A stretch of DNA of 6,924 nt from the NCBI GenBank assembly GCA_003228415.1, contig QIDL01000059.1, positions 1 to 6,924 of the forward strand, read 5' to 3'. The position numbers and the translations under genes were made by a program. Every line of letters begins with the position of its first letter. The stretch's first letter is position 1. This document shows positions 6,515 through 6,924 of the stretch, piece after piece. The notes under the pieces were generated by a model. It worked only from the letters and a program-made list of their open reading frames with translations, did no database searches and had not been told where the DNA came from. The DNA is from Gammaproteobacteria bacterium. GTDB lineage: Bacteria > Pseudomonadota > Gammaproteobacteria > Pseudomonadales > Azotimanducaceae.

Positions 6515-6924
6515 CTACTGACATTCAGAGAGAAATCGATGCCCTTGAGATATTGCGCCTCCTGAGCCAGATCCAGCTCGGTAAGCGGATAATTCGACAG
6601 CCAGTCATCGGGAAAACCGAGTTTGATCTTGTGGCCTGCAACGTGGACGTCCACATGCGGCAGCGGATCGGTCGTTCGGCTGCGATGCAGGACCACGCTG
6701 ATTCTCAGAAGCACCGCCAGGCGCTGAATTCTATCGGTGAATTCAATGTCGCCAACGGGAAGCTTGCGCCGATGGGCACGGACCAGCGTCGCCAGATCGA
6801 GTTGGTCGAGGCGCGAGAAGCCGGGCATGTCCATGTGTTCGAGCAGATAACCGCCGTGTTTGTGGTACTGGCTGTGGGCAATGTCCATGCCGATCTCGTG
6901 GAGATCGCTCGCCCAGTTCAACAG
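6511..6924 (-). CDS. ppx: Exopolyphosphatase (Ppx/GppA family), C-terminal part
   Basis: The frame is open from the right edge to a TAG at 6513-6511, giving the last 137 residues; the N-terminal ASKHA-fold catalytic part lies outside. What is seen matches the C-terminal HD-like and final domains of E. coli Ppx: WASDLHEIGMDIAHSQYHKHGGYLL at residues 4-28, DMPGFSRLDQ near 32-41, ATLVRAHRRKLP near 45-56, RIQRLAVLLRISVVLHRSR near 65-83, and a last part with LGFPDDWLSNYPLTELDLAQEAQYL. Ppx removes terminal phosphates from polyphosphate. The paralogue GppA, a pppGpp phosphatase, has a similar domain plan; I choose Ppx because the gene faces ppk1. The two genes converge with no spacer, as broadly seen in Pseudomonas, so each transcript can run into the other gene. 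Confidence 0.92.
   Translation of the reverse strand: MLNWASDLHEIGMDIAHSQYHKHGGYLLEHMDMPGFSRLDQLDLATLVRAHRRKLPVGDIEFTDRIQRLAVLLRISVVLHRSRTTDPLPHVDVHVAGHKIKLGFPDDWLSNYPLTELDLAQEAQYLKGIDFSLNVSS

Overview
The window reads as ordinary chromosome of a gammaproteobacterium. It is densely packed, of moderately high GC, and carries the cmoA-cmoB pair and a SmrA-type Smr protein, both typical of that class. The polyphosphate genes ppk1 and ppx converge tail to tail, as in Pseudomonas and unlike the co-directional ppk-ppx operon of E. coli. I cannot fix the genus. I see no mobile element, CRISPR array, tRNA or rRNA, and no clear sign of recent gene transfer.

Layout from left to right. The 3' end of a phytanoyl-CoA dioxygenase (PhyH) family gene (+) is followed by smrA (+). 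An inverted repeat straddles the end of smrA. Four minus-strand genes come next, in transcription order cmoA, cmoB, a small winged-helix protein with a C-terminal membrane anchor, and an acyl-CoA dehydrogenase. A 102-bp divergent intergenic region separates cmoA from ppk1 (+). The last gene is the 3' part of ppx (-), which runs off the right edge.

Two functional pairs stand out. CmoA makes carboxy-S-adenosylmethionine and CmoB uses it to finish cmo5U34 in tRNA wobble positions; their genes overlap by ATGA. Ppk1 makes polyphosphate and Ppx degrades it; their stop codons share one CTAG. The PhyH protein and the acyl-CoA dehydrogenase are probably metabolic enzymes of unknown substrate and are not in one operon.

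I found no convincing new multi-gene system. The points most worth a second look are the membrane-tethered winged-helix protein downstream of cmoB, the CTAG convergence of ppk1 and ppx, the alternative hairpins at the end of smrA, and substitutions at usually conserved positions in Ppk1, PhyH and the acyl-CoA dehydrogenase.
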